Source of the DNA: an uncultured Verrucomicrobiales bacterium
GTDB lineage: Bacteria; Verrucomicrobiota; Verrucomicrobiia; Verrucomicrobiales; Akkermansiaceae
Assembly: GCA_937928545.1 (NCBI GenBank)
Contig: CALGJQ010000013.1
Location: 39,120 to 103,119 of the forward strand
Length of the DNA stretch: 64,000 bases
Reading direction: 5' to 3'
Shown here: positions 24,515-33,280 of the stretch, piece after piece
How positions within the stretch are numbered: position 1 is the first letter of the stretch
Layout: each line of letters starts with the position of its first letter
The notes under the pieces: model-generated
Database searches by the model: none
Told to the model about the DNA's origin: nothing
The model's input: the letters and a program-made list of their open reading frames with translations, nothing else
Program-made: the position numbers and the translations under genes

Positions 24515-25820
24515 GATTGAATTTCACCCCGGGCAATCTTGGGGAATTGTGGGGCGAAATGGTTCGGGGAAATCAAGCCTCGCTCAGGAACTTGCGGAAA
24601 GATACGGGGGCTCGCTGGTTTCCTTTGAGGTGGAGGATGAACTTCTGGAACGTGAATTGCGTGAGGATGATTCGGAGTTTCTTAACAAGATCGATTACGG
24701 TCGCAGCGTGCGGGAGCTCATTGAAGAAGTTTGTCCGCCCGAAGGTAAACTTGAATCGCTGGCTTCAGAACTCGGTTTGTTTTCGCTTCTTGAGCAGGGT
24801 TTTCTCACGCTGTCGACCGGAGAGCGACGTCGCTTAATGCTGGCTCGCGCGCTGATTCAAAGTCCGCTCTTGTTGGTTTTGGACGAGCCTTTTGATGGTC
24901 TCGATCAAGCCTTTCGCGAACCTTTGAAGAAGTTGCTCGAGGGGCGCGATTTGATCATGGTGGCGAATCGTTTGAGTGACCTTGACGGCCTTGTGACTCA
25001 TCTTGCCTGTGTTGAGAATGGAGAATGTCTTCTTGCGGGTGAGTTTGAGGAGGTGATCGCGGACGAGAGTTTTCAGCAGTTGATGAAGCTGGAAGCGCAA
25101 GAGGTCGTTTTGCCGGAAGGGGAGGCCAAGGTGGCTTCTGAAGGGCCTTTTGTGGTGATGAAAAATGTCACCGTGATTCACGGGGGGCGTGAGATTATTT
25201 CGGGCTTCGACTGGACGGTTGAGCAGGGGCAGAATTGGAAGATCTCGGGGCCAAACGGCTGTGGAAAATCGACTCTTGTGAATCTCGTGACGGGGGATCA
25301 TCCGCAATGTTACTCCAATGAGGTCACCGTGATGGGGCAACGACGGGGGACCGGGGAGACGATCTGGGATATTAAGTCCCTCATCGGAATTGTCTCACCG
25401 AGTCTGCACCAGCAACATCGGGTGGGCGTGACCGCTCTCTCCGTGGTGGTTTCAGGATTTTACGACAGCGTGGGGGTTTATCAGAAAGTTGAGCCTGAGC
25501 ATCTCGCAAAAGCAAAAGCGTGGTTGGAACTCATTGGAATGGCGGATTGTCAGAAGCGTGTTTTCCGGAGCCTGAGCTATGGGCAGCAACGCCTCCTGCT
25601 TATTGCGCGAGCCTTGGTGAAAAAGCCGCCGCTTCTCATTTTGGATGAACCTTGCCAGGGCTTGGACGCTATGAACCGAGCGCTTGTTTTGACGGTCATT
25701 GATCGGATCGCATCGCTTAGTCTTGCTCAAATCATCTACATCACGCACGAGCCCGAAGATCGGCTGGAATGCATCACGCACGAGCTGCGCCATGATGGGG
25801 ATGAGTGGTTGATTGTCTGA
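24507..25820 (+). CDS. twin-domain ABC ATPase (ModF-like)
   Basis: The 437-residue soluble protein contains two ABC ATPase domains. The first has Walker A GIVGRNGSGKSS, signature LSTGERRR and Walker B LLLVLDEPFDG; the second has ISGPNGCGKSTLV, signature LSYGQQRL and LLILDEPCQG. The short interdomain connection and overall size fit the ModF/PhrA group more than the larger ABC-F ribosomal factors, which have a charged linker. ModF-like proteins were first seen near molybdate transport but their role is unclear. The start overlaps the rsmA-Nudix stop by 8 bases (24507-24514), so translation is likely coupled and a link to ribosome or nucleotide metabolism is possible; that link is inference. Confidence 0.85.
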   Translation: MSEIEFHPGQSWGIVGRNGSGKSSLAQELAERYGGSLVSFEVEDELLERELREDDSEFLNKIDYGRSVRELIEEVCPPEGKLESLASELGLFSLLEQGFLTLSTGERRRLMLARALIQSPLLLVLDEPFDGLDQAFREPLKKLLEGRDLIMVANRLSDLDGLVTHLACVENGECLLAGEFEEVIADESFQQLMKLEAQEVVLPEGEAKVASEGPFVVMKNVTVIHGGREIISGFDWTVEQGQNWKISGPNGCGKSTLVNLVTGDHPQCYSNEVTVMGQRRGTGETIWDIKSLIGIVSPSLHQQHRVGVTALSVVVSGFYDSVGVYQKVEPEHLAKAKAWLELIGMADCQKRVFRSLSYGQQRLLLIARALVKKPPLLILDEPCQGLDAMNRALVLTVIDRIASLSLAQIIYITHEPEDRLECITHELRHDGDEWLIV

Positions 25821-25850
25821 GGTGGGGGCGAAAGTTCCTGAGGCTTTCGG

Positions 25851-26858
25851 CTATGTTATTGCTAAGGGGAGGTTGGGGTTGATCCCGATATTTAGGTCGT
25901 CGGGTGGGCGGTTTTCGGAGGCTAGGAGGGCGGCGAGGGCGATCATGCCGGCGTTGTCGGTGGTGAGGGCGGGTGGGGTGAGTCGAACCTGAAATCCTTC
26001 GGACTCGGCGGCTTGGATGAGGCTTTCTTGCAGGGTGCGATTGCAGGCGACTCCGCCGGAGAGGGTGATGATCTTGTGATCGAACTTCTTGGCGGCTTGA
26101 ATTGTTTTTTTGACGAGGGAGTCGATGACGGAGGCTTGGAAAGAGGCGCAGAGGTCGGCGAGGTGTTCTTGGGGGTCTTCGAGTTTTTGGATTTGGTAGA
26201 GGACGGCTGTTTTGAGGCCGGAGAAAGAGAAGTTGAAAGGTGCGTCTTTTAGATGAGCGCGGGGAAAGGTGAAGGCGTGACCACTTCCGCTGCGGGCTAG
26301 TTTTTCAATTTCGGGGCCGCCGGGGTATGGGAGCGAGAGCATGCGGCCGACTTTGTCGAAGGCTTCGCCCGCGGCGTCGTCGATGGTGCGGCCGATGAGT
26401 TGGTATTGGTCGTGGCCCTGAACATCGATGAGCATGGTGTGACCACCGGAGACGATGAGGCCGAGGTGTGGAGGGATGTGACCGGACTCAAGGAAGGGCG
26501 AGAGGAGGTGACCTTCCATGTGGTTGATGCCGTAGAAGGGTTTTCCTGAGGCAGCGGCGAGGCCTTTGGCGTAGGCGAGTCCGACGAGGAGAGATGAGGC
26601 GAGGCCGGGGCCACGAGTGGCGGCGAAGGTGTCGATATCGTCGAGGGTCAGATCGGCGTCATCGAGCGTTTGCTGGACGAGGGGGCGGATGCGTTGGGCG
26701 TGGTTCCGGCAGGCGACCTCGGGGACTACGCCACCGAACTCGCGGTGAATTTCGATCTGCGATGAGATGAGGGAACTGAGGAGTTCCGGCCCCTTTTCGA
26801 CACGGCGAATGATGGCCACGGCGGTTTCGTCACAGGAGGATTCGATAGCGAGGAGCAT
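25851..26858 (-). CDS. tsaD: tRNA N6-adenosine threonylcarbamoyltransferase
   Basis: The 335-residue enzyme starts MLLAIESSCDETAVA, the standard TsaD N-terminus; an upstream in-frame extension is not family-like. The metal-binding NHMEGH, the SGGHTML nucleotide motif and ALTTDNAGMIA near the C-terminus are present. TsaD transfers the threonylcarbamoyl group from the TsaC product to A37 of tRNAs reading ANN codons, working with TsaB and TsaE. It lies 2 bp after the UbiA-family gene on the same strand and is convergent with the ModF-like gene. The TcdA enzyme acting after it is encoded 7 kb away. Confidence 0.95.
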   Translation of the reverse strand: MLLAIESSCDETAVAIIRRVEKGPELLSSLISSQIEIHREFGGVVPEVACRNHAQRIRPLVQQTLDDADLTLDDIDTFAATRGPGLASSLLVGLAYAKGLAAASGKPFYGINHMEGHLLSPFLESGHIPPHLGLIVSGGHTMLIDVQGHDQYQLIGRTIDDAAGEAFDKVGRMLSLPYPGGPEIEKLARSGSGHAFTFPRAHLKDAPFNFSFSGLKTAVLYQIQKLEDPQEHLADLCASFQASVIDSLVKKTIQAAKKFDHKIITLSGGVACNRTLQESLIQAAESEGFQVRLTPPALTTDNAGMIALAALLASENRPPDDLNIGINPNLPLAIT

Positions 26859-26860
26859 GG

Positions 26861-27775
26861 CTAAGTGGCAGGAGCGATCTTTTGAAGGCCGAGAGCGGCG
26901 AGGGCGAGGAGGGGGACAATGATCCAAAAAATGAAGTGAGGGGCGATGATAAAGACGAAGAGGAAATCGACGAGCGGAATGGACGCGAGGGTGCGCGAGA
27001 CGAAGGCTCCGACATCGTGCGTGCTGCGGAGTTTTCTGACGATGGTGGCGAGAACGATGATGAAGAGGGCGAGGGGAATGATGGCAGCGGGGTAGAAGAG
27101 GAGTTGAGGGCCAGAGAAGAAGATGATGGGGGCGCAGAGGCAGAGGATGGGGAAGGTCTTGGCGACATCGCCAACGGGGTCTTTGGAAGTCTCAGCACGG
27201 GCGGTGAGGGAGATGCCGAGGATGTAGCCGCCGAGGCCGAGGGCGAGGAGGGGGAAGATGGCCCAAGTTTGTGGGCCTAGCTTGAGGAACTGCTCCCACG
27301 AGATGAAGGAGAAAGCGGCGAGGGGATAGATGAGGGCGCGGGCTCCGGCCATGAAGAAGAAGCTGGCGGGGTGGACTTTGTGCCACTTCGTGTAAGCGAG
27401 GATGCAAATGATGATGCCAGCGGCGAAGAGGGCCGAGACGGGGGAGACGAGCGCGCTCAAGATGAGCCCTGCTCCCATGAGTCCGAGGGCGAAGATGAGG
27501 GTGCTTTGGCGCGACCATCGACCTGCAGGAATGGGACGATCGGGGCGGGTTTTTTGATCAAAGGCGACGTCATGCCAGTCGTTTAAAAGGCAACCGCCCA
27601 AGTAAAGGCAGGAAAGAGATAAGCCAATGAGGGTGAGGCAGATCGGGCAGGTGTGTCCGTTTTCGTGGAAGGTGGCGTAGCCGAGGAGGGCCCCCAGAAG
27701 ACCGTTTGACCAAACGGTGGGAAGATTGGCGAAGCGGCTCATCGCGAGCAGGTCGATCACTTTTTGGCGGGTCAT
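26861..27775 (-). CDS. UbiA family prenyltransferase-like membrane protein
   Basis: The 304-residue protein has around eight to nine membrane segments and the first Asp-rich motif NDWHDVAFDQKTRPDRPIP, the signature of UbiA-type enzymes that attach prenyl chains to aromatic or other acceptors. The second Asp motif is weaker: a stretch with TSKDPVGD occupies its expected place. The short N-terminus (SRFANLPTVWSNGLLG) resembles the EboC-like verrucomicrobial and algal group, but no other ebo genes are seen. Substrate unknown; quinone or haem pathways cannot be chosen from sequence. It is 2 bp upstream of tsaD and probably co-transcribed. Confidence 0.82.
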   Translation of the reverse strand: MTRQKVIDLLAMSRFANLPTVWSNGLLGALLGYATFHENGHTCPICLTLIGLSLSCLYLGGCLLNDWHDVAFDQKTRPDRPIPAGRWSRQSTLIFALGLMGAGLILSALVSPVSALFAAGIIICILAYTKWHKVHPASFFFMAGARALIYPLAAFSFISWEQFLKLGPQTWAIFPLLALGLGGYILGISLTARAETSKDPVGDVAKTFPILCLCAPIIFFSGPQLLFYPAAIIPLALFIIVLATIVRKLRSTHDVGAFVSRTLASIPLVDFLFVFIIAPHFIFWIIVPLLALAALGLQKIAPAT

Positions 27776-27859
27776 TTGTTCAGGAAAGAGAGCAAGGGCT
27801 TGCTGAGATGGAAAGGCTAATCACGAAAGATAGGATGATTCTCGCCTGTATGACCTTTG

Positions 27860-28903
27860 ATGAAACGAACTCTTTTAGTCATTGCTGCAGGTCTTCAATT
27901 CGCTTCGGCAAAATGTTGGACCAAAGGGACGGTTGTTCATTGGGTGAGCGATGATCCGAAGGCGCTTTCAGTTTTTGACGATAAAACCGGGGAACGGCTC
28001 GGCGATTTGCAAAAAGGGAAGTTGGTTCAGGATGTTGAGAATTTTCAGGAGCTTTCTTGGTCGATTCGAGATAAAGATGCCAAGATTCTAGAGAAAGGAG
28101 TCACGCGGATTGAAGCTTATGCCTACGAGGAGGATTCTCTTGAGCAAGATGTTCCGAAAGGGAAGGTGACGACCCATACTTGGAATGAGAGCAAAATCTA
28201 CCCCGGAACGCGGCGGAAGTATCAGGTCTATGTGCCGGCGCAATATGATCCAGAAAAGCCGGCGGCTCTGATGGTGTTTCAAGACGGTCTAAGGCACGCG
28301 GATCTTAAGGGGACGCTGCGGGCTACAACCGTGATGGATAACCTCATTGCAAAAGATCAAATGCCGGTGACGATCGGGGTCTTTATTAATCCGGGGCACC
28401 TCAAGGATCAGGATGAGAAGGAGAAGCCTAAGAACCGAAGTGTGGAGTATGATTCTTTGGGAGATACCTATGCGCGATTTTTATTAGAGGAGATTTTACC
28501 GGAGGTGGAGAAGGACTACAAAATCAGCGATGATCCAAAAATGAGAGCGATTGCTGGTGGTTCATCGGGCGGGATTTGCGCGTGGACGGTGTGCTGGGAG
28601 AAGCCGGAGTCCTTTGGGAAGGCTTTGATTTGGGTGGGAACCTTCGTGGATATCCGTGGGGGACATAGTTATCCTTCGATGGTGCGGAAGACAGAGAAGA
28701 AGCCGATTCGGGCTTACCTGCTCGCAGGGGAAAATGATCTCGATAATAAGTATGGCAATTGGCCCTTGGCGAATCAGCAAATGGCGGCGGCCTTGAAATA
28801 CTCGGGCTATGATTACCACTTTGAGTATGGGCAATGCTTCCACGGCTCTAAGGCAGCTGGCGCGATGCTGCCGGAGATGATGAGGTGGCTGTGGAAAGAG
28901 TAG
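27860..28903 (+). CDS. exported esterase, enterochelin-esterase/EsD family
   Basis: The 347-residue product starts with a short signal peptide (MKRTLLVIAAGLQFASA). The N-terminal part is a beta domain, and residues from about 95 on form an alpha/beta hydrolase: KYQVYVPAQYDPEKPAALMVFQDG, the nucleophile elbow GGSSGGICA (Ser in G-x-S-x-G), AGENDLDN as the acid region and GQCFHGSKA with the probable catalytic His. This layout fits the Fes/esterase-D hydrolases that in verrucomicrobia often cleave acyl or feruloyl esters of polysaccharides. The substrate is unknown. The gene is divergent from the UbiA gene by 84 bp; a repeat remnant follows the stop codon. Confidence 0.85.
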   Translation: MKRTLLVIAAGLQFASAKCWTKGTVVHWVSDDPKALSVFDDKTGERLGDLQKGKLVQDVENFQELSWSIRDKDAKILEKGVTRIEAYAYEEDSLEQDVPKGKVTTHTWNESKIYPGTRRKYQVYVPAQYDPEKPAALMVFQDGLRHADLKGTLRATTVMDNLIAKDQMPVTIGVFINPGHLKDQDEKEKPKNRSVEYDSLGDTYARFLLEEILPEVEKDYKISDDPKMRAIAGGSSGGICAWTVCWEKPESFGKALIWVGTFVDIRGGHSYPSMVRKTEKKPIRAYLLAGENDLDNKYGNWPLANQQMAAALKYSGYDYHFEYGQCFHGSKAAGAMLPEMMRWLWKE

Positions 28904-28908
28904 CAGGG

Positions 28909-28935
28909 AGGAGTGGCGTCTCGCTGCCCCTCCGT
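28909..28935. repeat. degenerate half copy of the GC-rich palindromic element
   Basis: The stretch GGAGTGGCGTCTCGCTGCCCC resembles the left hairpin of the element at 21224-21298 (GGGCGGCGTCTCGCCGCCC) with several changes. It lies 6 bp after the esterase stop codon. Confidence 0.5.
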
Positions 28936-28945
28936 GGTTTAGGAG

Positions 28946-29329
28946 CTAAGCCGCGATGAAGGGGGAGGAGAAGGCTTCTTCGAAGGTGTAGATTTCGTGA
29001 AAGTCGTCGAGGGTGTCGGAATCTTGTTTTCCAAAGACCCCGTTTTCGATGAAGAGGAAGACGATTTCGCCAACGTGGCGGCATTTTGTGATGCCCCAGT
29101 CTTCAAGAATGGTGGCTCCCATGGGGCCGTATTCTTCCAGGACGTAGTCGCGGAAGCCTTGCAGGAGTTCTTTTCCGCTGACGTGGCGCTTTTCGCCGTT
29201 GGTTTCTTTGGAGAGTCGATCCACGGTGAAGTCTAGTGCTTCTCGTACGAGAAAGAAGGCTCCGGGTTGGAAACGTTCTTCCTTCTCAAGAATAGCGGTG
29301 ACGGCGTGCTCGAATTGGTTGGACTGCAT
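28946..29329 (-). CDS. Minf_1886-type conserved protein
   Basis: The 127-residue protein starts MQSNQFEHAVTAILEKEERF and contains FQPGAFFLVREALDFTV, HVSGKELLQGFRDYV, EYGPMGATILEDWGI and VGEIVFLFIENGVF. These segments match a conserved family restricted, as far as I know, to verrucomicrobia and planctomycetes and named after Methylacidiphilum Minf_1886. It has no signal peptide or membrane segment; function is unknown. It lies 61 bp downstream of rpoD on the same strand, with a terminator between them. The short start is preferred because upstream in-frame codons run through the terminator into rpoD. Confidence 0.85.
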   Translation of the reverse strand: MQSNQFEHAVTAILEKEERFQPGAFFLVREALDFTVDRLSKETNGEKRHVSGKELLQGFRDYVLEEYGPMGATILEDWGITKCRHVGEIVFLFIENGVFGKQDSDTLDDFHEIYTFEEAFSSPFIAA

Positions 29330-29345
29330 TGACTTGAGATGGGTT

Positions 29346-29382
29346 CTACAAAAAGCCCGCTGATCTGTCGATGAGCGGGCTT
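29346..29382 (-). terminator. rho-independent terminator of rpoD
   Basis: On the minus strand, AAGCCCGCT pairs with AGCGGGCTT across a 12-nt loop, followed by TTTTTGT. It starts 8 bp after the rpoD stop codon and should separate it from the Minf_1886-type gene. Confidence 0.88.
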
Positions 29383-29390
29383 GAGAAATT

Positions 29391-31280
29391 TTACATGGGC
29401 AGCTCGATGAAGCCTTCGAGCTTACGGATACGGGTCGGATGACGCATTTTCCGGAGGGCTTTGGCCTCGATCTGACGAATCCGCTCACGAGTGACCTGGA
29501 ACTGGCGGCCCACTTCCTCAAGAGTGCGGGAGTAGCCATCTTTCAGGCCGAAGCGCTGTTCGAGAACCTCGCGCTCACGTTCGGTGAGGGTGTCGAGGAC
29601 TTCGATGATCTTATCCTTGAGCATCGCGAAGCCTGCTTCCTCCATGGGGTTTTCAGCGGACTTATCCTCGATGAAGTCACCGAAGGAGGTGTCGTCTGAA
29701 TCTCCGACGGGTGCTTGGAGCGAAATAGGCTGCTGAGCCATCTTGAGAACGGCGCGGACACGCTCGACGGGGAGGTGAATCTCCTCCGCGATCTCGTCTG
29801 GAGTCGGTTCGCGACCGTATTCCTGAACGAGCTGCTTTTGCACGCGCATGAGCTTGTTGATGGTCTCGATCATGTGGACCGGGATTCGGATCGTGCGGGC
29901 CTGATCCGCAATCGAGCGGGTGATGGCCTGACGGATCCACCAAGTGGCGTAGGTTGAGAACTTGTAGCCGCGACGGTATTCGAATTTCTCGACCGCCTTC
30001 ATGAGGCCCATGTTTCCTTCCTGAATGAGGTCGAGGAAGGAAAGACCACGGTTGGTGTATTTCTTGGCGATGGAAATTACGAGGCGGAGGTTGGCTTCGA
30101 CCATCTCGGTCTTGGCTTTGAGTGCTTTGCGCATCCAGAGACGAAGCTCGTGGTTGGTCGCTTCGAATTGCTCGACATTGTGCCAAGATTCGAGAGTGAG
30201 CTCCTTGATCGCGACTTCAGACTCGGCACCCTTTTTACGAGAGTATTTCCAAATCTTCTCCTGATATTCACCGACGACGTCGCAGAAGTCTTCGATGACC
30301 TTTTGCTTGAAGAAGTAGCGGCTGTAGAGGCGAGCGATGGATTGCAGGTTCTTGGTGAGGGTTGCTTCGAGCTTTTTCTTACCACGAGGAGCCTTCGCTG
30401 AGAGCTTTTTGATGATGGCGGTGGTTTCGTCGTGAATGCCACGGACCTGATCGCAAAGCTTGGGGAGGGCCTTCATGTAGCGCTCACGGCTTTCGATCTT
30501 TTTGTCGAGAATGACGCGGTCAAAGCGCTCTTTACCGCGCATGAGTTTGTCAGCGAGGGCGAGGTATCCATTGGCGGTGAAGCCGAAGAGGTGCAGGTAT
30601 TTCTGAACTTCGATCTCGGCGTCTTCAATGCGCTTGGAAATTTCCACCTCTTGCTCACGAGTGAGAAGGGGGACTTGACCCATTTGCTTGAGATACATCC
30701 GGACGGGGTCGTCGAGGATGTCGAGCTTCTGGTCCTTAGGCTCTTCTTCGCCGTCGAGATCGTTCTTTTTCTTGTCCTTGATTCGATCGACCTCGGAGGC
30801 GTCGATGATGTCGAACTCCATCTGGCGGAGTCGGTCGAGAATGGCGGTGATGTCTTCTTCTTCGACGAGATTGTTTGGGAGGATCTCGTGGATGTCGTCA
30901 TAGGTCAGGTATTCCTGTTCCTTGGCGAGTTTGATGAGTTCACGGATTTTTTCCTGAATCTCGGGAGTGTCGATGCGGTTCTTGGGCTTCTTGCCCTTTT
31001 TGGTCGCGACGGCTGGAGCTTCTTTGACTTTCGCCTTAGGTGCAGATTTTTTAGCGGGGGCTTTTTTAGTAGGAGCTTTCTTAGCTGCCTTTTTCACCAC
31101 TTTCTTGGCTGCCTTTTTCGCTGGGGCTTTTTTCGCGGCTTTCTTGGCTGGAGTCTTCTTTTTTGGCGCTTTTTTCGCCGCGGTTTTCTTGGCTGGAGCC
31201 TTTTTGGCCGCCTTCTTTGCAGCTTTTTTTGCTGGAGCCTTTTTCGCAGCTTTCTTAGCGGTCGTTTTCTTTTTTGCCAT
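29391..31280 (-). CDS. rpoD: primary sigma factor (RpoD/SigA) with histone-H1-like N-terminal tail
   Basis: The 629-residue protein starts [19 protein letters not shown] and has about 100 residues of Lys/Ala/Pro repeats of the AAKKAPAKK type, like the C-terminal tail of histone H1 or bacterial Hc-type proteins. Normal sigma domains follow: region 1.1 ([19 protein letters not shown] ... YDDIHEILP), region 1.2 ([18 protein letters not shown]), region 2 ([32 protein letters not shown] and the -10 helix [17 protein letters not shown]), region 3 and region 4 with the -35 helix [16 protein letters not shown]. All core motifs are intact, so it should be the housekeeping sigma factor. The tail could bind DNA or RNA electrostatically; that role is inference. 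Confidence 0.96.
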   Translation of the reverse strand: MAKKKTTAKKAAKKAPAKKAAKKAAKKAPAKKTAAKKAPKKKTPAKKAAKKAPAKKAAKKVVKKAAKKAPTKKAPAKKSAPKAKVKEAPAVATKKGKKPKNRIDTPEIQEKIRELIKLAKEQEYLTYDDIHEILPNNLVEEEDITAILDRLRQMEFDIIDASEVDRIKDKKKNDLDGEEEPKDQKLDILDDPVRMYLKQMGQVPLLTREQEVEISKRIEDAEIEVQKYLHLFGFTANGYLALADKLMRGKERFDRVILDKKIESRERYMKALPKLCDQVRGIHDETTAIIKKLSAKAPRGKKKLEATLTKNLQSIARLYSRYFFKQKVIEDFCDVVGEYQEKIWKYSRKKGAESEVAIKELTLESWHNVEQFEATNHELRLWMRKALKAKTEMVEANLRLVISIAKKYTNRGLSFLDLIQEGNMGLMKAVEKFEYRRGYKFSTYATWWIRQAITRSIADQARTIRIPVHMIETINKLMRVQKQLVQEYGREPTPDEIAEEIHLPVERVRAVLKMAQQPISLQAPVGDSDDTSFGDFIEDKSAENPMEEAGFAMLKDKIIEVLDTLTEREREVLEQRFGLKDGYSRTLEEVGRQFQVTRERIRQIEAKALRKMRHPTRIRKLEGFIELPM

Positions 31281-31322
31281 GATTGTAAAAAGGGATTGTG
31301 GAATGCAGGGCACACCTCACCT

Positions 31323-31351
31323 ATTATGGGCCAGCAGAGTGAATCTGCCAG
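31323..31351 (-). promoter_or_regulatory. candidate sigma-70 promoter of rpoD
   Basis: On the minus strand, CTGGCA (31346-31351) and CATAAT (31323-31328) are separated by 17 bp, 43 bp upstream of the rpoD start. They match the consensus at four and five of six positions. No experimental support. Confidence 0.4.
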
Positions 31352-31454
31352 ACGGGGTTTGTTTGTGAGGAACGGAGTTTGGTCAAGTATTTTCCAAGCC
31401 GTTTGAGCGTTCTTTGCCTATATTTGGCTGGTTTTCAGGCGGGCGAGTCACGCT

Positions 31455-32228
31455 TTAGAGGTCTCCGCGGGTGACTTGATATTTTTTTGCGCAGCGGGGG
31501 CATTGGAGGTTGAGGGTGGCATCGTCTCCAAAGAGTTCCTCGGGCTTGTCTTTCCACGCACTGAGGGTGGGAAGGATTTTTTCGAGCGAGCAGCCGCAGG
31601 AGAATTTAAATTTCCGCGTCTCGAGAACCTTGGTTTGTTCGGTTTCAAGAATTTGAGCAACGGATTCGGGAGTGAGATTATCGAACCATTCTTCGTCGAA
31701 GTCGGGTTGGGCAGCGATGAGGGCGTAGGTGTCATCGGGAAGACGGAAGGCGCGCCCGGGGCGTTGTTCTGATTGGTCGTAAAAGTGGCGAATCCATTCG
31801 AGAGGGTCGCTGCTCTCGACCTCGATGGTGGAATTCCGTGCTTCGTTTCCGGGGACCATGGTTTGGGAATAGAGGAAATTACGATCGGGTTCGCGGACGT
31901 CCTTGGTAAAGACGCGGCCGGTGATGTATTCGTGAACGGAGGAGCCAGTGGCGAAGAAATTGACGCGTGGGGCGCGGAGGTTCGCGGTCCAGGCGATGGT
32001 CTCTGCCCAGGGTCGTGCGACGAGGTGGAGAGTGAGAACGGCGAGGAGGTCCTTGAGCGGGGTGTCGAGGTTTTCGGGGTGGCGTTCCCCGATGTCCATG
32101 AGGTGGAGGTAGTAGTCGGTGAAAACTGGAGTAAGATCGGCGCGGACCATCAGGCAATTGCGATGGCGGACGAAGATCGACTCGACTTTGGTGAATTCGG
32201 CGACGGGCTCTGGAGTGGGATCAGGCAT
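31455..32228 (-). CDS. hslO: Hsp33-type redox-regulated chaperone
   Basis: The 257-residue product begins MPDPTPEPVAEF and ends with the Hsp33 redox switch: a CGC motif (FSCGCSLEKIL) and, about 35 residues later, CPRC (LQCPRCAKKYQV), the four cysteines that bind zinc when reduced. The N-terminal domain has the Hsp33 pattern of FVRHRNCLMVRADLTPVFTDYY and later ALIAAQPDFDEEWF, but is divergent from the E. coli protein. Hsp33 is activated by oxidation plus heat or hypochlorous stress and holds unfolded proteins. The start is 4 bp after the methyltransferase stop codon on the same strand, which makes the longer upstream start unlikely. Confidence 0.85.
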   Translation of the reverse strand: MPDPTPEPVAEFTKVESIFVRHRNCLMVRADLTPVFTDYYLHLMDIGERHPENLDTPLKDLLAVLTLHLVARPWAETIAWTANLRAPRVNFFATGSSVHEYITGRVFTKDVREPDRNFLYSQTMVPGNEARNSTIEVESSDPLEWIRHFYDQSEQRPGRAFRLPDDTYALIAAQPDFDEEWFDNLTPESVAQILETEQTKVLETRKFKFSCGCSLEKILPTLSAWKDKPEELFGDDATLNLQCPRCAKKYQVTRGDL

Positions 32229-32232
32229 CGGT

Positions 32233-33060
32233 TCAGAGAAGTTGCTGGGAACTTTCCTCCGCGTCAATGGCGAGTCTTTCGCGGGCGGTGGCGAGATAGT
32301 CTTCATCGATGTCGAATCCGGTGAAGTGAGGGACCTTCATCCGCTGAGCGGCGAGGGCGGAGGTGCCGATGCCGGAGAAGGGATCGAGAAGGTGCTGGGT
32401 GTTTTCGTGACCGTGAATACGGATGCATTGCTCGACGAGGCCGATGGGGAAAGTGGCGGGGTGAGGGCGTTCTTTGCTTTTAGATTGGATGGTATCGTAG
32501 GGGATGAACCAGTTGTTTCCTCGGCAGCGTTTGTCCTCGCCGCCGGTGTGGCCCCAGCGGGCGATGTTGGATTTGTCAGCGTATTCGACCCCAGCGGCAC
32601 GGCGTTCGAGGGGGACGTTTCCAGTTTTGGTGAGGTGGAAGAGATACTCATGGCAGTCGTTGACGTAGCGCTTCGAGTTGATGGGCTTGAAGTGGCCGGT
32701 GGAGATGGTTTGGCCCGCGCGAGTCTCGACTGAGATCGATTTGATCCAGTGAAAGGTGTTTTGAAGGATGAAGTTTGGGGAGTCCTCAGTGAGGGCGAGG
32801 ATGAGTTGGTGGGGAAGGAGTGGGTCGGCGGGGGCCGCGCCGACGTTGAGGAAAAAGGAGGCTTCGTCGCTCATCACTCGCTTTACTTCGGAGGCCCATT
32901 CTTGGCACCATTGGATGAAAGAGGAGCGGTCAGAGGTGTCATCGTAAGTGCCATAGTCGATGCCGATATTATAGGGCGGCGAGGTGACGACGAGGTCGAT
33001 GGATCCTTTTTTCATGGTCTGCATTCCTGCGAGGCAGTCGGAGTGGATGAGGTCGATCAC
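32233..33060 (-). CDS. orphan DNA methyltransferase (TSPPY type)
   Basis: The 275-residue enzyme carries the catalytic motif TSPPY at residues 26-30 and the SAM-binding motif DPFSGIGTSALAA near the C-terminus, the motif order of beta-class N4-cytosine or N6-adenine methyltransferases. The N-terminus MIDLIHSDCLAGM is typical. TSPPY favours N4-cytosine modification but does not prove it. No restriction endonuclease or specificity gene is next to it; its neighbours are hslO and, divergently, the tetR efflux operon. It is therefore probably a solitary regulatory methyltransferase or an unpaired remnant. Confidence 0.9.
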   Translation of the reverse strand: MIDLIHSDCLAGMQTMKKGSIDLVVTSPPYNIGIDYGTYDDTSDRSSFIQWCQEWASEVKRVMSDEASFFLNVGAAPADPLLPHQLILALTEDSPNFILQNTFHWIKSISVETRAGQTISTGHFKPINSKRYVNDCHEYLFHLTKTGNVPLERRAAGVEYADKSNIARWGHTGGEDKRCRGNNWFIPYDTIQSKSKERPHPATFPIGLVEQCIRIHGHENTQHLLDPFSGIGTSALAAQRMKVPHFTGFDIDEDYLATARERLAIDAEESSQQLL

Positions 33061-33124
33061 GGGGGGAGTTTTGGCAAGGGAACGGCAGATGGGAAGATTT
33101 GTCTTTGGGTGAGGGAGTGAAAGA

Positions 33125-33214
33125 TACGGAGCTTGGGCTTTAGCCCGAGTGAGCTTGTCAACTGGGGACTCGGACTAAAGTACCCAAGGGGTATTCCATC
33201 CAAGCTCCGTAAGG
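33125..33214. repeat. 90-bp palindromic repeat element
   Basis: The left arm (33125-33150) is identical to the reverse complement of 16830-16855 and includes GGAGCTTGGGCTTTAGCCC. The right arm (about 33170-33212), with CGGACTAAAGTACCC and CCAAGCTCCGTA, is a diverged inverted copy. It separates the methyltransferase gene from the tetR operon control region. Confidence 0.75.
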
Positions 33215-33225
33215 TTGAAAAAAAC

Positions 33226-33243
33226 TTTAAACATTCGTTTGAA
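33226..33243. promoter_or_regulatory. TetR-type operator, copy 1
   Basis: TTTAAACATTCGTTTGAA is an imperfect 18-bp inverted repeat (arms TTTAAAC and GTTTGAA, 4-bp spacer). It has a near-identical partner 33 bp downstream. Confidence 0.75.
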
Positions 33244-33258
33244 TTATTCAACTTTCGG

Positions 33259-33276
33259 TTTAAACGGTTGTTTGAA
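33259..33276. promoter_or_regulatory. TetR-type operator, copy 2
   Basis: TTTAAACGGTTGTTTGAA has the same arms and spacing as copy 1 with different spacer bases. It ends 4 bp before the tetR start codon, so binding should block transcription or initiation of the efflux operon. The 33-bp centre spacing (about three helical turns) would place two dimers on the same face of the DNA. Confidence 0.78.
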
Positions 33277-33280
33277 TCTA

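Noticed and set aside
30432..31406. Long open frame (324 codons) on the plus strand opposite rpoD
   Set aside because: It is the antisense of the sigma factor gene; its Phe/Leu/Gly-rich repeats mirror the Lys/Ala codons of the tail and it has no domain or start signal.
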